A stretch of 64,000 bases of DNA from Leptobrachium leishanense. Lineage: Eukaryota > Chordata > Amphibia > Anura > Megophryidae. How positions within the stretch are numbered: the stretch's first letter is position 1; each line of letters begins with the position of its first letter. The DNA is taken from positions 53,490,881 through 53,554,880 of the forward strand of contig CM019063.1 of NCBI GenBank assembly GCA_009667805.1, in the 5' to 3' direction. The position numbers were made by a program, and so were the translations under genes. Of this stretch, positions 21,371 to 33,544 are shown piece after piece. The notes below the pieces were generated by a model. It saw only the letters and a list, made by a program, of their open reading frames with translations, did no database searches and had not been told where the DNA came from.

Positions 21371-21562
21371 CATTCTGGTAAAAAAAAGCAGGAGGTTTTA
21401 GCCAAATTCACAGAGGTGCACACTTTGACACAAAGTCTCTACTTACAGTTTACATATTGGTGCAGAAAGCTCACGTCGTGCCATCTTCCGTTCTATGTGC
21501 CATTCTAATTATGCCAAAGCATGTGCGTCAGGCCGACCAATTCCCATCCATCTTACCCTATA
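21371..21562. other. No recognisable feature
   Basis: Short spacer between the L2 fragment and a hairpin MITE; nothing identified. Confidence 0.3.
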
Positions 21563-21650
21563 TACACTATTTTGCCAAAAGTATTCGCTCACCTGCCTTG
21601 ACTCGCATATGGATGGATGGGTGAGCGAATACTTTTGGCAATATAGTGTA
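21563..21650. mobile_element. Tc1/mariner-type hairpin MITE, 88 bp
   Basis: TACACTATTTTGCCAAAAGT, ATTCGCTCACC, a short loop, then GGTGAGCGAATACTTTTGGC and AATATAGTGTA. The arms pair nearly perfectly and are bounded by TA, the target of Tc1/mariner elements. The wording matches a widespread vertebrate Tc1-type MITE; that family link is from general knowledge. Confidence 0.85.
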
Positions 21651-22189
21651 CCTGCGTCTTTCACAATGTGTTTACTGCTCTATCGTGGTTCTGTATCAGA
21701 CCCTTTGGCATGCTACGTATCTCTCTGACATGCTCTGTTGGTTTTGACCCAGCTATTCCTTTGACTACTCTACCTTCTGATGCCCCTGACCTCGACTAGT
21801 ATATTCGGTTTTTGCTTGCCTGTTGTCCCCAACCCTGGCTAATATTCTAGATGTCTCCCTTGCCTTCGGCTGGTTGAGATTTCTCTGCCTGTGGTTTTGG
21901 CTATTCTAAGGACTGTGGTTAGTTAGTTTTTCTTGGCTATACTCTACATGTTAGGCCACCCCCTGTCATCAAAATCTGGTACCATACTAGTGTTAAAGGT
22001 TTCTTGGTTTTGCATATCAGCAAACCCAGGCAAAACCTGTGACAGTCAGGGCCAGATTTATAATTAGGCAAAATAGGCATATGCCTACGGGTGCATACAA
22101 CAACAAAAAATTACAATCATTTAGACCACTGTATCTCTGGAACCCTACAGGATAGAAGAACATATAATGTATCATTGGAAAGGCCCAGT
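21651..22189. other. Mostly unrecognised; contains a CAGGGCCAGATTTATAATTA repeat end
   Basis: 21700-22010 is pyrimidine-rich and reminiscent of decayed LTR sequence, without proof. At 22048-22085 the phrase CAGGGCCAGATTTATAATTA, GGCAAAATAGGCATATGCC is a common repeat terminus. Its reverse-complement partner occurs at 38560-38610 (GGCACATGCCTACTGACC, TAATTATAAATCGATCCCTG), so these are likely the two kinds of end of one family. Confidence 0.4.
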
Positions 22190-22762
22190 TCGGCAGCGTA
22201 TCGTCTTTTTTGGCGGCGTTCGGCGGTCTGTTCTGCAGCGTTTGGCGGATCGTCAGCTGAATTTGGTGGGCTGATCGGTGGCGTCCGGCGGGCTGATCAA
22301 CGGCCAACAGCTTGATCAGCGGCATGCGGCAGATCGTCGGCTGCGTTCGGTGGTCTTTTTACTGATTTATTAATTTTCTTGTTATGTTTTATACATGTTG
22401 CTGGGCTGGATACATCTAGTGGCTGCAGCCTCCCCAGTGGGGAATAGGCGCGACGCCGCTCTTCCTGTTTGGTGGTCTTTGGCTGGCTGATCGGCGACGT
22501 TCGGCAGGCTGATCGGCGGTCGGCACCTTGATCGGCGGCGTTTGGATTGTCGGCTGCGCTCAGTGGTTTTTGACTTAATTCGGTGGGCTGATCGGCAGCG
22601 TTTGGCGGGATGATCAGCTGTCGACGGCTTGATCGGCAGCATTCGGCAGTTCCCTTCGGCATACCTCGGCTGCATTCACCGCAGGGTTGGTGAACTGAGC
22701 CTGCCTTGCGAAAGCGCCGGATGAGAGAGCTCCGAAATTTCGGTGCTCTCTGAATAACCCCT
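22190..22762 (+). mobile_element. Diverged CAGGGTTATTC-superfamily element E6
   Basis: GC-rich, dominated by TTCGGCGG/GATCGGCGG/CTGATCAGC words, ending GGTGCTCTCTGAATAACCCC at 22743-22762, the E-type terminus. It carries the TTTTATACATGTTGCTGGGC module at 22387-22470 also present in E1. The left end is unclear. No coding function. Confidence 0.55.
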
Positions 22763-23719
22763 ATAGTGCTATTTCATGCAGAGGGGAGCACAGGGAAAAG
22801 TGCTGCCCTGCAACATGTATATTTCATATTCTGCAGGAAGGAAATCACGGCAGGTCACCTGGGATTCCTCTTTGATTTTGTACCTGCAGCGTATGGATTC
22901 TACATGCTGCGGGGTCACATGATTCACGCACTGCCCATCAGCATGAATAAACTATATGTGTCCCTTTAAACATGGCCGACGTTGTCACCATTGTAAAGAG
23001 TCAACTAAACTTTATTAACCTGAAGACAATGGAAGGAAGAAGCAGAAGAACACCCAGAGGTGATTAACAGTAGAATAAAACCATTTGAATATTAATTCTT
23101 CTCGTTTATCCTTTAATTTCAGGACGGAATGTAAACAAAACAGTCGTAAATCGTGCTTTGATTTCGTCAAAATACTGTGAAAAATCAATAGGTTTATTCA
23201 AGTCGTATACTTTTTTTTTTTGCACGTGCTTAGTATTGACTGAGTGCTTTAAGGGTGAACTTCCAAGATAATGTTCAGCCAGCGCTTTCTGAACTTTAAA
23301 GCTTTTATAGATATAACTGGATCAACAAAGTAAGATCAAATCTGGAAATCACAGCTTGAATCGTCCATCCAAGTGAAGTCATGCAGAAAATGAAACGTAT
23401 CTGGCAGAACATAACTGCGGTCAGAGTGACATGACAAAGCAATGGAAAAGGGCAAAAAGATGCGCGGAAAAAAAGGATCAGCCAGACGGGGGACGGCTGC
23501 ACGGTGAGATTGCGAGACGAGAGAGCGGGAATGTATTGTGATGAACAGAAAGTTCAGCTTTTTCAGTGGAGGGTTTGATTGAAGCGGGGAAGTACTTGTC
23601 TTTATGTGATGCACATACATATGTGTATTTATTTATATTACAGGAGATGAACGCAGCTTCGCATGACAGATTAGATCACTTTTTAAGGAAAGCTTTAATA
23701 TCGCTCTAATTGTCATGGG
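22763..23719. other. No recognisable feature
   Basis: Contains TGTGTCCCTTTAAA, a phrase common at ends of frog repeats, and otherwise single-copy-looking sequence. Open frames up to 94 codons show no domain. Confidence 0.3.
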
Positions 23720-25008
23720 GAACATTTGGTAGAATTAATGAAGATAGTAATAACAATTTACGGAACATCATTTAAACACCTTAAGGGCGATTTGTATACT
23801 TGTTTAACTTGTGACACCACAAAGCAACTCATCCACGCTCTTGTAATCTCCCGATTTGACTATTGTAATAATCTTCTAGCTGGCCTCTGCGAGTCCCTTC
23901 ACTGGCTCCCCATCCACTGCAAAATTCAATTCAAAATCCTTACCCTGACCTACAAAACCCTCACTAACTCAGCTCCCCACTACCTGTCCTCACTAATTCC
24001 TAAATACACCCCAGACCGCTCCCTAAGATCAAACAGTGATCTGCGCCTAGCTTCTCCACGCATCACCTCTTCCCATGATACACTGCAGGACTTCTCACGC
24101 GCAGCCCCATCCTCTGGAATGCTCTCCCTTCAGACTTTACCCTAGTTTCTCTTCCTTCAAACACTCCCTTAAGACATTCCTATTTAGGGAAGTCTACCAC
24201 CCAACTCAGTAATACACCTCGCTGCCCCAACCAGTCCATCACTCTCACCTTGCAGTCCATCACTCTCGGCTTGCAGTCCATCACTCTCACCTTGCAGTCC
24301 ATCATTCTCACCTTGCAGTCCATCACTCTTCCCTTGCAGTCCATCTCTCCCACCTTGCAGTCCATCTCTCCCACCTTGCAGTCCATCACTCCCACCTCGC
24401 AGTCCTTCACTCGCCTTGCAGTCCATCACTCCCTCCTCACAGTCCTTCACTCACCTTGCAGTCCATCACTCCCACCTTGCAGTCCTTCACTCGCCTTGCA
24501 GTCCATCACTCCCTCCTCACAGTCCTTCACTCACCTTGCAGTCCATCACTTCCACCTCGCAGTCCATCACTCCCACCTTGCAGTCCATCACTCCCACCTT
24601 GCAGTCCACCACTCCCACCTTGCAGTCCATCACTCTAACCTTGCAGTCCATCACTCTCACCTTGCAGTCCATCACTCCCACCTTGCAGTCCACCACTCCC
24701 ACCTTGCAGACCACCACTCCCACCTTGCAGTCTATCACTCTCACCTTGCAGTCCATCACTCTCACCTTGCAGTCCATCACTCACCTTGCAGTCCATCACT
24801 CTCACCTTACAGTCCTCTCCTCCTGTTTCCACCCCTAACCCTTCTAGATTGTAAGTTCCCACGGGAATAGGGCCTTTGTTTCCTCCTGTACTGGTTTGTC
24901 AAAATGTTGTTCAATGTATTGTAGCTCTGTCTATACTGTGCCCATTGTTCAGCGCTGCAGAATTTGGTGGCGTATTATAAATAAAGGATAATAATAATAA
25001 TAATAATA
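23720..25008 (+). pseudogene. L2-clade LINE fragment with minisatellite in its 3' region
   Basis: Translation at 23800-24140 includes TKQLIHALVISRFDYCNNLL, SLHWLPIHCKIQFKILTLTY, KTLTNSAPHYLSSLIPKYTP and DRSLRSNSDLRLASPR, the C-terminal blocks of L2 reverse transcriptase. The 3' end at 24840-25008 reads TAGATTGTAAGTTCCCACGG, then TTCAGCGCTGCAGAATTTGG and ATTATAAATAAAGGATAATA. A 21-bp tandem array sits between coding end and tail. It is 5'-truncated and dead. Confidence 0.85.
24233..24820 (+). repeat. 21-bp minisatellite inside L2
   Basis: Around 28 tandem copies of CTTGCAGTCCATCACTCTCA and close variants (CTCCCACC, CTCGCAGTCC, shorter 16-20-base forms). It lies between the L2 coding remnant and the L2 3' terminus. 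Because 21 is a multiple of three, long open frames (up to about 206 codons) exist on both strands, but they are artefacts of the repeat. Confidence 0.9.
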
Positions 25009-25146
25009 AATATAACCCTTTCACTACCATGCACTTTTTTTAACACAAGAACAATTCACAGAGGTAGAAAAGTGGATTGCAGATAACAAACTTTTTTTAA
25101 TACTGACAAAACTGTAACAATGCTCTTTGCAACAGCACCTAAACTA

Positions 25147-26403
<1,257 letters not shown>

Positions 26404-26443
26404 GCTTAGTGTGGCACACACAGACACACAATGCAAAGACTAA

Positions 26444-27339
26444 CAGGGTTATTCAAAGAGATCCGAATTGCTTGAGAAAGGTAACCGAACGCTGATAATT
26501 AGTGTTCGGTTACCTTTCTTGGCCATTCAACTATCCAGAGAGCAGGCAATTAGCCAAATCCTAGCGAATTGCCTTAACATACGTTGCCTGTTCGGTCCCT
26601 GTTCAAGGGCAGTGAAATCCCCATGAAAAGCACTGCTTCGGCTATTCAGAGAACACAAACCAGCAGTGAAAGGTTCCCCTAATGCCCTGCCATTCGGTGG
26701 TTTCATGCGGCAAATTTATTCAGGAGAATCCCATAGGCTTCAATGTTAAAAATATTCCCGTTTTAATTCAATATCTAATAAACCGTTCATTATAAAATTC
26801 TGCAGTAAAGAGTCTCTTTATTTATAGATTTTTTAGGATACTTTAAGCATTTTTCAGATTTTTTTTTTTTTTTAAAAGTCCGATTTTATTTTTATTTTTT
26901 TCCAGTTTACTTCTTTTTTCTGTAACAGCCCTTTTTATTATCATTCCCTGGACCTCATATGTAAATTTCAGACATTTTCGCTCAGTAGTTTCTTTGCAAA
27001 CAGCGTTTCAATTTCACATTCATACAAATGGTTTTGCTAATTTATTCACCTCCCTCGTCTGCGGTCTCAGCTGCTTCGCTGAGTGTGATCGGCTCCTGTT
27101 CGGGCTTTTCGGCAGGTTAATCCAGATGTTTTAAGAGGTTTTCGGCGTGCATTCGGTGGGTTTTGCGGTTAGTTTTCGGTGGGTTTGCGGCAGCTTTTCC
27201 CTGCAATTCGGGGACCCTGTGGTGCTTGCTGAATACACCGCAGGGTCACCGAAATGGGATCGGCAAAAGGAACCGAATTAAAGAGAACGAAAAGTCACCG
27301 AACGTGCGGTGACTTCTCGAATCTCTTTGGATAACCCTG
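26444..27339 (+). mobile_element. CAGGGTTATTC element B3 inside the Tc1
   Basis: 896 bp, ends CAGGGTTATTCAAAGAGATC and TCTCTTTGGATAACCCTG, flanked by TAA at 26441-26443 and 27340-27342. Contains the GGTAACCGAACGCTG hairpin, AGGCAATTAGCC, TTCAGGAGAATCCCATAGGC, TATTATCATTCCCTGGACC and TGCTTGCTGAATACACCGC. No transposase. It sits upstream of the transposase start, between the coding region and the right TIR. Confidence 0.9.
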
Positions 27340-27725
27340 TAAGTGAACTTCTCTCCTTTTTATCTGCTTTCAGGTGTGATTTTTATATTGCCCACACCTG
27401 TTACTTGCCCCAGGTGAGTTTACAGGAGCATCACATGCTTGAAACAATCTTATTTATCCACAATTTTGAAAGGGTGCCAATAATTTTGTCCAGCCCATTT
27501 TTGGAGTTTTGTGTGACATTATGTCCAATTTGCTTTTTTTCCTCCCTTTTGTTTTGTTCCAATACACACAAAGGGAATAAACATGTGTATAGCAAAACAT
27601 GTGTTACTGCATTACTTTTCTGTGAGAAATACTTGATTTTCTGGAAAAATGTCTGGGGTGACAACAATTTCGGCCATGACTGTAAATTGCAAACTCCCCA
27701 TCTATGTGTGGGGACAAAGAGTTAA

Positions 27726-28115
27726 ACAGTCTCAATCTCTATATGATATTTTTTTTTATGCTATGTAACGCGCACCTTCTTAAATTAAATACCATAAGGT
27801 CTATTTAAATATTCTAAATATTGAAAAACAAATCGGACAAAATAAAAAACAACACATAAGCACTTAATACCCAAAAGGCTTCTTTCTAACCTATTTTTAT
27901 AACAGGATTTTATAAAACAAAGTATACATTTAATATAAAACCTCAGGAGACACATTGCATCATGTATCCATTTCAAATAGAATTATTGCTTGATATTTGA
28001 ATCTTCCTTGACGTCAGTTACCTTACGGGTATGTTACGAGCTCATTAGCGGGTGCAGCAGGCTGGATGCATGCATTATCTGAATCTAACTGGAAAAAGGT
28101 TCCTGCTCGCCCTAG
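27726..28115 (-). other. Possible 3' UTR of the candidate exon at 28116
   Basis: AT-rich, no repeat partner in the window. Read on the minus strand it follows directly after the TAA of the candidate terminal exon and contains an ATTAAA near 27930, a weaker poly(A) signal. This role is inferred only from position. Confidence 0.25.
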
Positions 28116-28198
28116 TTATGTGGCGTCCGGATCAGAAACACCGTCATCGTAGCACACCAGAAGCAGGATCACTGCCAGCAAACACCCACTGATAAATC
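28116..28198 (-). CDS. Candidate last coding exon with a membrane-spanning segment
   Basis: On the minus strand a plausible acceptor (GATTCGTTTCTCATTTTCAG) precedes an open segment ending in TAA at 28116. After a split first codon the translation is FISGCLLAVILLLVCY, then DDGVSDPDAT and stop. That is one hydrophobic stretch of about 16 residues and a short acidic tail, the layout of the end of a single-pass type I membrane protein. I cannot name the gene. Only 26 residues are seen, so chance is a real alternative, but the sequence is outside all repeats identified here. Confidence 0.3.
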
Positions 28199-28367
28199 CT
28201 GAAAATGAGAAACGAATCTGCTGCTTTACTGAGTCTGCTCTTATCCTTTAAATATTTGAAGAATTTCTTGCTCCAACAAGGACGGACAGACAGACATTGA
28301 TAGGTATGGATAGGTATTGATCAATACTGATAGAATGACACACATGTTTATATACAAATGCTTACAC

Positions 28368-29142
28368 TAGGCTTGTGCACCGATTTTTTTTTTCGGTTCG
28401 ATTCGGTTCGATTTGTTCGGATGTTTAAACTTTTCGATTCGGCTCGTTTCGACCGATTTCTGTTTCGATTCGGTTCGGTTCGGCTCGTTTTTCGTGCACA
28501 TTTTTTTTTCGGAATATCGACCATTTTTCGTATTTTTGGGTCACTTTGCTCGTTTTTTGTATCGACTTTTCGGAAATTTCGGAAATTTTCGTTTTTTCGG
28601 AACGTCTGTTCTACTCGTTTCAAAGTGTCTACGATAATTCTGGCGATTCTATCGTGTTTTTCTTTATTAAATAAAGATCCTTTTTTTCTTATGAATAATT
28701 TAATATACATTTCACAATTTTATTTAATCATATTAAAATGGTATGAAAGCCAAGGAACAAAAAAAATGAACAAAACGATTTAAAAAACGCTAAACTGACC
28801 CGAATGCCACAAGAAACAAGTGATACGCATTTACAAATACAAAATTTACAGAATCAGCGATATAACCGATAATAGTTAAATATACGATGTCCAGAATTAC
28901 CGAAATGGAACCGAAATCACGAATGGAACCGAAATCATGAATAGAGCAAAAATAAATTTTGATTTGACACATTTCAAGTCCATTCGAAAAATCCGAAAAT
29001 TTTTCGTTTCGGCTCGGAAAACTTTTCGGATCTATCGGTTTTCGGGTCCGATCCGATTCGGAAATTCGGCCGAATCCGAGAACACGAATCGGGAAATTTC
29101 GTGAAAATTCCGAAATTCCGAAACACGAAACGCACATCCCTA
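28368..29142 (+). mobile_element. hAT-type MITE G1
   Basis: 775 bp, ends TAGGCTTGTGCACCG and CGCACATCCCTA, flanked by a perfect 8-bp duplication GCTTACAC at 28360-28367 and 29143-29150. The interior is rich in TTCGGTTCG/CGAACCGAA words plus a conserved core around TAAATAAAGATCC. Open frames of 134-141 codons repeat in all copies in different states and are low-complexity; no transposase. Confidence 0.95.
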
Positions 29143-29150
29143 GCTTACAC

Positions 29151-29830
29151 ATGTAATGTACACTCACGACTTTTACGTTGTAACAAAGTGTCATTTCTTC
29201 AGTGTCGTCACATGAAAGGATATAATAAAATATTTACAAAAATTTGACAAGTGCACTCACTTCTGTCAGATACTGTATATACTGTAAACCTAGAGGAGAG
29301 CCTCCAACTAACACATTCCAAGACTTCAACAGTATCTTATACATTAAAACATTTAAAGATTCTACCAAATTTTAACCCTTTAAAGATTCCAACAACTCAA
29401 CCCTTTCAGGATTTTAACAGTTTTTAACCCATTCAAGATTTTTTAGAAGGTTTTTTAACTCTATGCTCTGTTACAAAATGATGGGAATTTAGTTCACACT
29501 ATATGGCAATAAATTGTATAAGCCTGTCACAGCGCCAATGTATCCCACATTCCACAGGTCTTACTGTACATCACCTAATGCCTGCCATTATGTGATTAAC
29601 TCACTTACTGAGTACTGAATCCTTACTGGAGCTCCCTGTGAGTCAACGTTAAATAGAGCCTGAAAGAGGAACACCTGTGACGGAGGGGTGCTTGCCGAGG
29701 GTTGTCAGCCCTTTTCAATCAGACTACACAAGGAGGGCAACACTCAACCTTTACTAAGCACAGAGGACGGGTGCTTCTCAAGAGAAAAATATACAACAAA
29801 CCAGAAGGAGAACACTCCAACTAACACATT
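29151..29830. other. Mostly unrecognised; small degenerate repeat at 29370-29450
   Basis: Contains spaced AACCCTTTAAAGATTCCAAC, CAACCCTTTCAGGATTTTAAC and AACCCATTCAAGATTTTTTA units. The phrase CCAACTAACACATTC recurs at 29305 and 29818. No gene evidence. Confidence 0.35.
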
Positions 29831-29995
29831 CAGGTCTATTCAGAGAAAGGTGAAACTCAGGAGAATGACTGAAGAAGTGAAAATTCTAGGTCAAAATAGC
29901 CAAACCAGAACAATTCTCCCACTTATCTCATTTTCCAAATCGGCTGTTTGCTCTAGATTGTTCTCTTCTCCTGACAGTTCTCTTGAGTTTCACCT
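29831..29995. mobile_element. Palindromic MITE D4, truncated by A6
   Basis: Begins CAGGTCTATTCAGAGAAAGG, passes through AATTCTAGGTCAAAATAGCC and mirrors back to TTGAGTTTCACC, where TTAA of element A6 follows. The terminal CTGAATAGACCTG is missing. Confidence 0.7.
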
Positions 29996-30720
29996 TTAAC
30001 CTCTTGGCTGCTCAGCGCGTCCTGCCAAGTGCTACCCCTGTGCAATGGACGCACTGAGCTCATTCATGCACAGGAGGCAGCAATCGGCTGGGAGCGATGA
30101 CATCTATTTCAGGAGCTCCCCCCCCGTGAGTGCGGAGGAGGTGCCTGAAGGGGAGGTCCTTCGGACCTCTCTCCCTCCCGATCGCCAGGGCGGAGGCGAG
30201 CGATTAAAAGCAGGCGCCACTTTGAAGGGCACAGCCTGCCTTTCCAAATGGTGCCTGGCTTTAACCCCTTGGGGGCCTGATCACGATTCGGCGCCGAAAA
30301 GCACCGTATCATGATCCTCTCCCGGAGCTGGCCAACATCTTGGATGTTGGCCAAGCTTCCGCGAACTCCCCCTGATGACTGGCATCATCGTGCATAGCGT
30401 GATGACGACAGCCTGGAGTTAACCCCTAACTGCCACCAATGGTGGAGATGGGGGTTCATTGGAGCCCACTATCTCCCGATCCGTGGCAGCTATGGGTTAA
30501 TGTTTAGTATCGTTGGATCGGCCAAAGCCTGGCCTTTCCAACAATATCAAAGATGACCATCTTAAAAGTAACCAAAAAAATATATTTTTTAAAAACATAT
30601 TTAAAAAATAGCTTTTTTTTTGTTAATGCAGCAATATTGATCCCCATTTCAATTATAATGTGAACAATGATGCTGCACTAATGATTTTTGTATGGGGTGC
30701 ATTTGTTAAAAATCGCGTGA
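29996..30720 (+). mobile_element. piggyBac-type multi-hairpin element, copy A6 (right end lost)
   Basis: Starts TTAACCTCTTGGCTGC at 29996. Modules follow in standard order: shortened left hairpins, GGAGGTCCTTCGGACCTC, the AGGCGCCACTTTGAAGGGC stem, CATCTTGGATGTTGGCC, TTAACCCCTAACTGCCAC stem (30419) and TTAATGCAGCAATATTG. It breaks off after TTTGTTAAAAATCGCGTG. Confidence 0.75.
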
Positions 30721-30734
30721 TTTTAATAAATATT

Positions 30735-30790
30735 TACTAAAAACAGGAATATTTTTAACATTGAAGCCTATGGGATTCGCTTGAAGGGAA
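30735..30790 (-). mobile_element. Core fragment of the B/E family
   Basis: AACAGGAATATTTTTAACAT, TGAAGCCTATGGGATTCGC matches the conserved centre of B and E elements. Only about 50 bases are present, followed by unrelated AT-rich sequence with a TATATA run to 30914. Confidence 0.55.
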
Positions 30791-30914
30791 AAGGGCTTCT
30801 CCATCTGCCTACTGATAAAACAATGTTATATCACCCTGCCCCAATCACCCTGTCCATATATAGATATATATATATACAGTATATAAAGTTACTCATATAT
30901 AAGGATATTACCCA

Positions 30915-31094
30915 CAGGGTTATTCAGAGAGCGTGAAAAGCAGGAGAATGACTGGAGAATGAAAAATTCTAGGTCAAAATAGCCGAATTGGAAAGTGAGA
31001 TAAATGGGAGAATTTTTCTGGTTTGGCTATTTTGACCTAGAATTTTTCATTCTCCAGTCATTCTCCTGCTTTTCACGCTCTCTGAATAACCCTG
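30915..31094. mobile_element. Palindromic MITE D5, intact
   Basis: 180 bp, near-perfect palindrome: CAGGGTTATTCAGAGAGCGT, GAAAAGCAGGAGAATGACTG, AATTCTAGGTCAAAATAGCC, a centre near GAAAGTGAGATAAATGGG, and the mirror to CTCTGAATAACCCTG. Serves as the empty-site reference for the C2 insertion in D2. No clear target duplication. Confidence 0.85.
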
Positions 31095-31138
31095 TATGTG
31101 TCTAGAATTCTTCCACAGCCAGATGTTTTTATTAAAAG

Positions 31139-31908
31139 TAGGGATGTGCGTTTCGGGTTTCGGAATTTCGGAATTTTCACGAAATTTCCCGATTCGTGTC
31201 TTTGGATTCGGCCGAATTTCCGAATCGGATTGGACCCGAAAACCGATAGATCCGAAAAGTTTTCCGAGCCAAAACGAAAAAATTTTGGATTTTTCAAATG
31301 GACTTGAAATGTGTCAAATCGAAATTTATTTTTCCTCTATTCATGATTTCGGTTCCATTCGTGATTTCGGTTCCATTTCGGTAATTCTGGAAATCGTATA
31401 TTTAACTATTATCGGTTATATCGCTGATTCTGTAAATTTTGTATTTGTAAATGCGTATCACTTGTTTCTTGTGGCATTCGGGTCGGTTTAGCGTTTTTTA
31501 AATCGTTTTGTTCATTTTTTTTGTTCCTTGGCTTTCATACCATTTTAATATGATTAAATAAAGTTGTGAAATGTATATTCAATTATTCATAAGAAAAAAA
31601 GGATCTTTATTTAATAAAGAAGAACACGATAGAATCGCCAGAATTATCGTAGACACTTTGAAACTAGGAGAACAGACGTTCTGAAAAAACGAAAATTTCC
31701 GAAATTTCCGAAAAGTCAATACAAAAAACGAGCAAAGTGACCCGAAAATACGAAAAATGGTCGATATTCCTAAAAAAAAAATGTACACGAAAAACGATCC
31801 GAACCGAATCGAAACAGAAATCGGTCGAAACGAGCCGAATCGAAAAGTTTAAACCTCCGAACAAATCGAACCGAATCGAACGGAAAAAAAAATCGGTGCA
31901 CAAGCCTA
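31139..31908 (-). mobile_element. hAT-type MITE G2
   Basis: 770 bp, inverted relative to G1, ends TAGGGATGTGCGTTTCGGG and CGGTGCACAAGCCTA. Perfect 8-bp target duplication ATTAAAAG at 31131-31138 and 31909-31916. Highly similar to G1 and G3 over its whole length, including the ATGAATAATT and GATAGAATCGCCAGAATTAT core. Confidence 0.95.
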
Positions 31909-31916
31909 ATTAAAAG

Positions 31917-32489
31917 GAAAGTTCCATACAGTATCCGCTAACGGCATTTACATGTCGGGACCCTTTTCCACAAACACCATAAAGTGACACTTTTTAAGCC
32001 GATTTAACAGCGACTTCACTTAAATTAGGTTTGCTGGCAGAATGCAGATATGCTTGAGCGTCCTTTCTATAAAAGCAACACCGCACAGATCGTTCTATTT
32101 ATTCGGCTCCATTAAGAAATTCAATCAAATTAAATTGCATATTTGTCTAGTCACTACTGAAAAAAAACCTGATATGATTTGAAGTCTCAAACAAACCCGA
32201 GCCGAATGATAAGCTCCGCGACTCAGATCCGCTACGTTTGCCTGATGACACTATACAGCTAATGGCGGCGGGAAATGCGCCGTTTAGGTGGTGGCAGGAA
32301 TTAAATAGTGCATTATATAGCGATGTGCGGAATCTGGAGAAGGCGAGCGAGAACGGGATATGCCAAGTAAACCAGCTGTAAGAAAAATGAGACAATGACT
32401 CCTGAGCAAGAGAGTTGTATATACAAAGTTACATACTGTAGGGATGATGTAAAGGAAGAGTAATATGTTGACCTAGCGTTGAACATATA
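31917..32489. other. No recognisable feature
   Basis: Single-copy-looking sequence between two elements. Longest frame 82 codons on the minus strand, no domain. Confidence 0.3.
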
Positions 32490-33368
32490 CAGGGTTATCC
32501 AAAGAGATCCGAATTGCTTGAGAAAGGTAACCGAACGCTGAAAATCAGCGTTCGGTTACCTTTCCTGGCCATTCGGCTATCCAGAGAGCAGGCAATTCGC
32601 CAAATCCGGCGAATTGCCTGCACATACGGTGCCTGTTCGGTGCCTGTTCGAGGGCAGTGAAATCCCCATGAAAAAGCACTGCTTCGGCTATTCAGAGAAC
32701 ACAAACCAGCAGTGAAAGTTCCCCTAATGCCCTGCCATTCGGTGGTTTAATTCGGCAAATTTATTCAGAGAGAATCCCATAGGCTTCAATGTTAAAATAT
32801 TCCTGTTTTAATTAAATATCTAATAACCGTTCATTATAAAATTCTGCAGCAAAAAGTCTCTTTATTTATAGATTTTTTAGGATACTTGAAGCATTTTTCA
32901 GATTTTTTTAAAAAAATTAAAAGTCCGATTTTTTTTTTTTTTCAGTTTACTTATTTTTTTTGTAACAGCCCTCTTTATTATCATTCCCTGGACCTCCTGT
33001 GAAAATTTCAGACATTTTCGCTCAGTAGTTTCTTTGCAAACAGCGTTTCATTTTCCCAGATTCATACAAATGGTTTTGCTAATTTATTCACTGCCTCCTC
33101 TGCGTCACAGCTGCTTCGGCTCTGTGTGATTCGGCTCCTGTTCGGGTTTTTCGAAGGTTAATCCAGATGTTTTTGCTTGTTTTCAGCATGCATTCGGTTA
33201 GTTTTCGTCAGGTTTGCGGCAGATTTTCCCTGCAATTCGGGGACCCTGTGCTGTTTGCTGAATACACCGCAGGGTCACCGAAATGGGATCGGCAAAAGGA
33301 ACCGAATTGAAGAGAACGAAAAGTCACCGAACATGCGGTGACTTTTCGAATCTCTTTGGATAACCCTG
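32490..33368 (+). mobile_element. CAGGGTTATTC element B4
   Basis: 879 bp, ends CAGGGTTATCCAAAGAGATC and TCTCTTTGGATAACCCTG, flanked by ATA at 32487-32489 and 33369-33371. Hairpins include GGTAACCGAACGCTG with CAGCGTTCGGTTACC and GCAATTCGCCAAATC with GGCGAATTGC. Very close to B3 and B5. Non-coding. Confidence 0.9.
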
Positions 33369-33544
33369 ATAACCTAGAGGAATTAGGGGCAGGGGAACAA
33401 GAGGAACAGATTCATATTTGGGGTCAAGATCTCTAGTTTCAGTGTCTATTAAAGAAATGGTGGAGGTTGTGTGGGTGAAATAGGGTTTGATGTCTTGTGG
33501 TGTGGGTAAGCGAGGTGAGAAGATGGATCATTTGATATGGTGGC

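Noticed and set aside
24180..24870. Frames of up to 206 codons (repeated LQSITLT, MDCKVRV)
   Set aside because: Artefact of the 21-bp minisatellite in an L2 tail.
28358..29194. 120-141-codon frames inside hAT MITE G1, repeated in G2 and G3
   Set aside because: Low-complexity Phe/Arg/Ser or Asn/Arg translations of TTCGG-type sequence; no BED zinc finger or hAT dimerisation motif; frames shift between copies.
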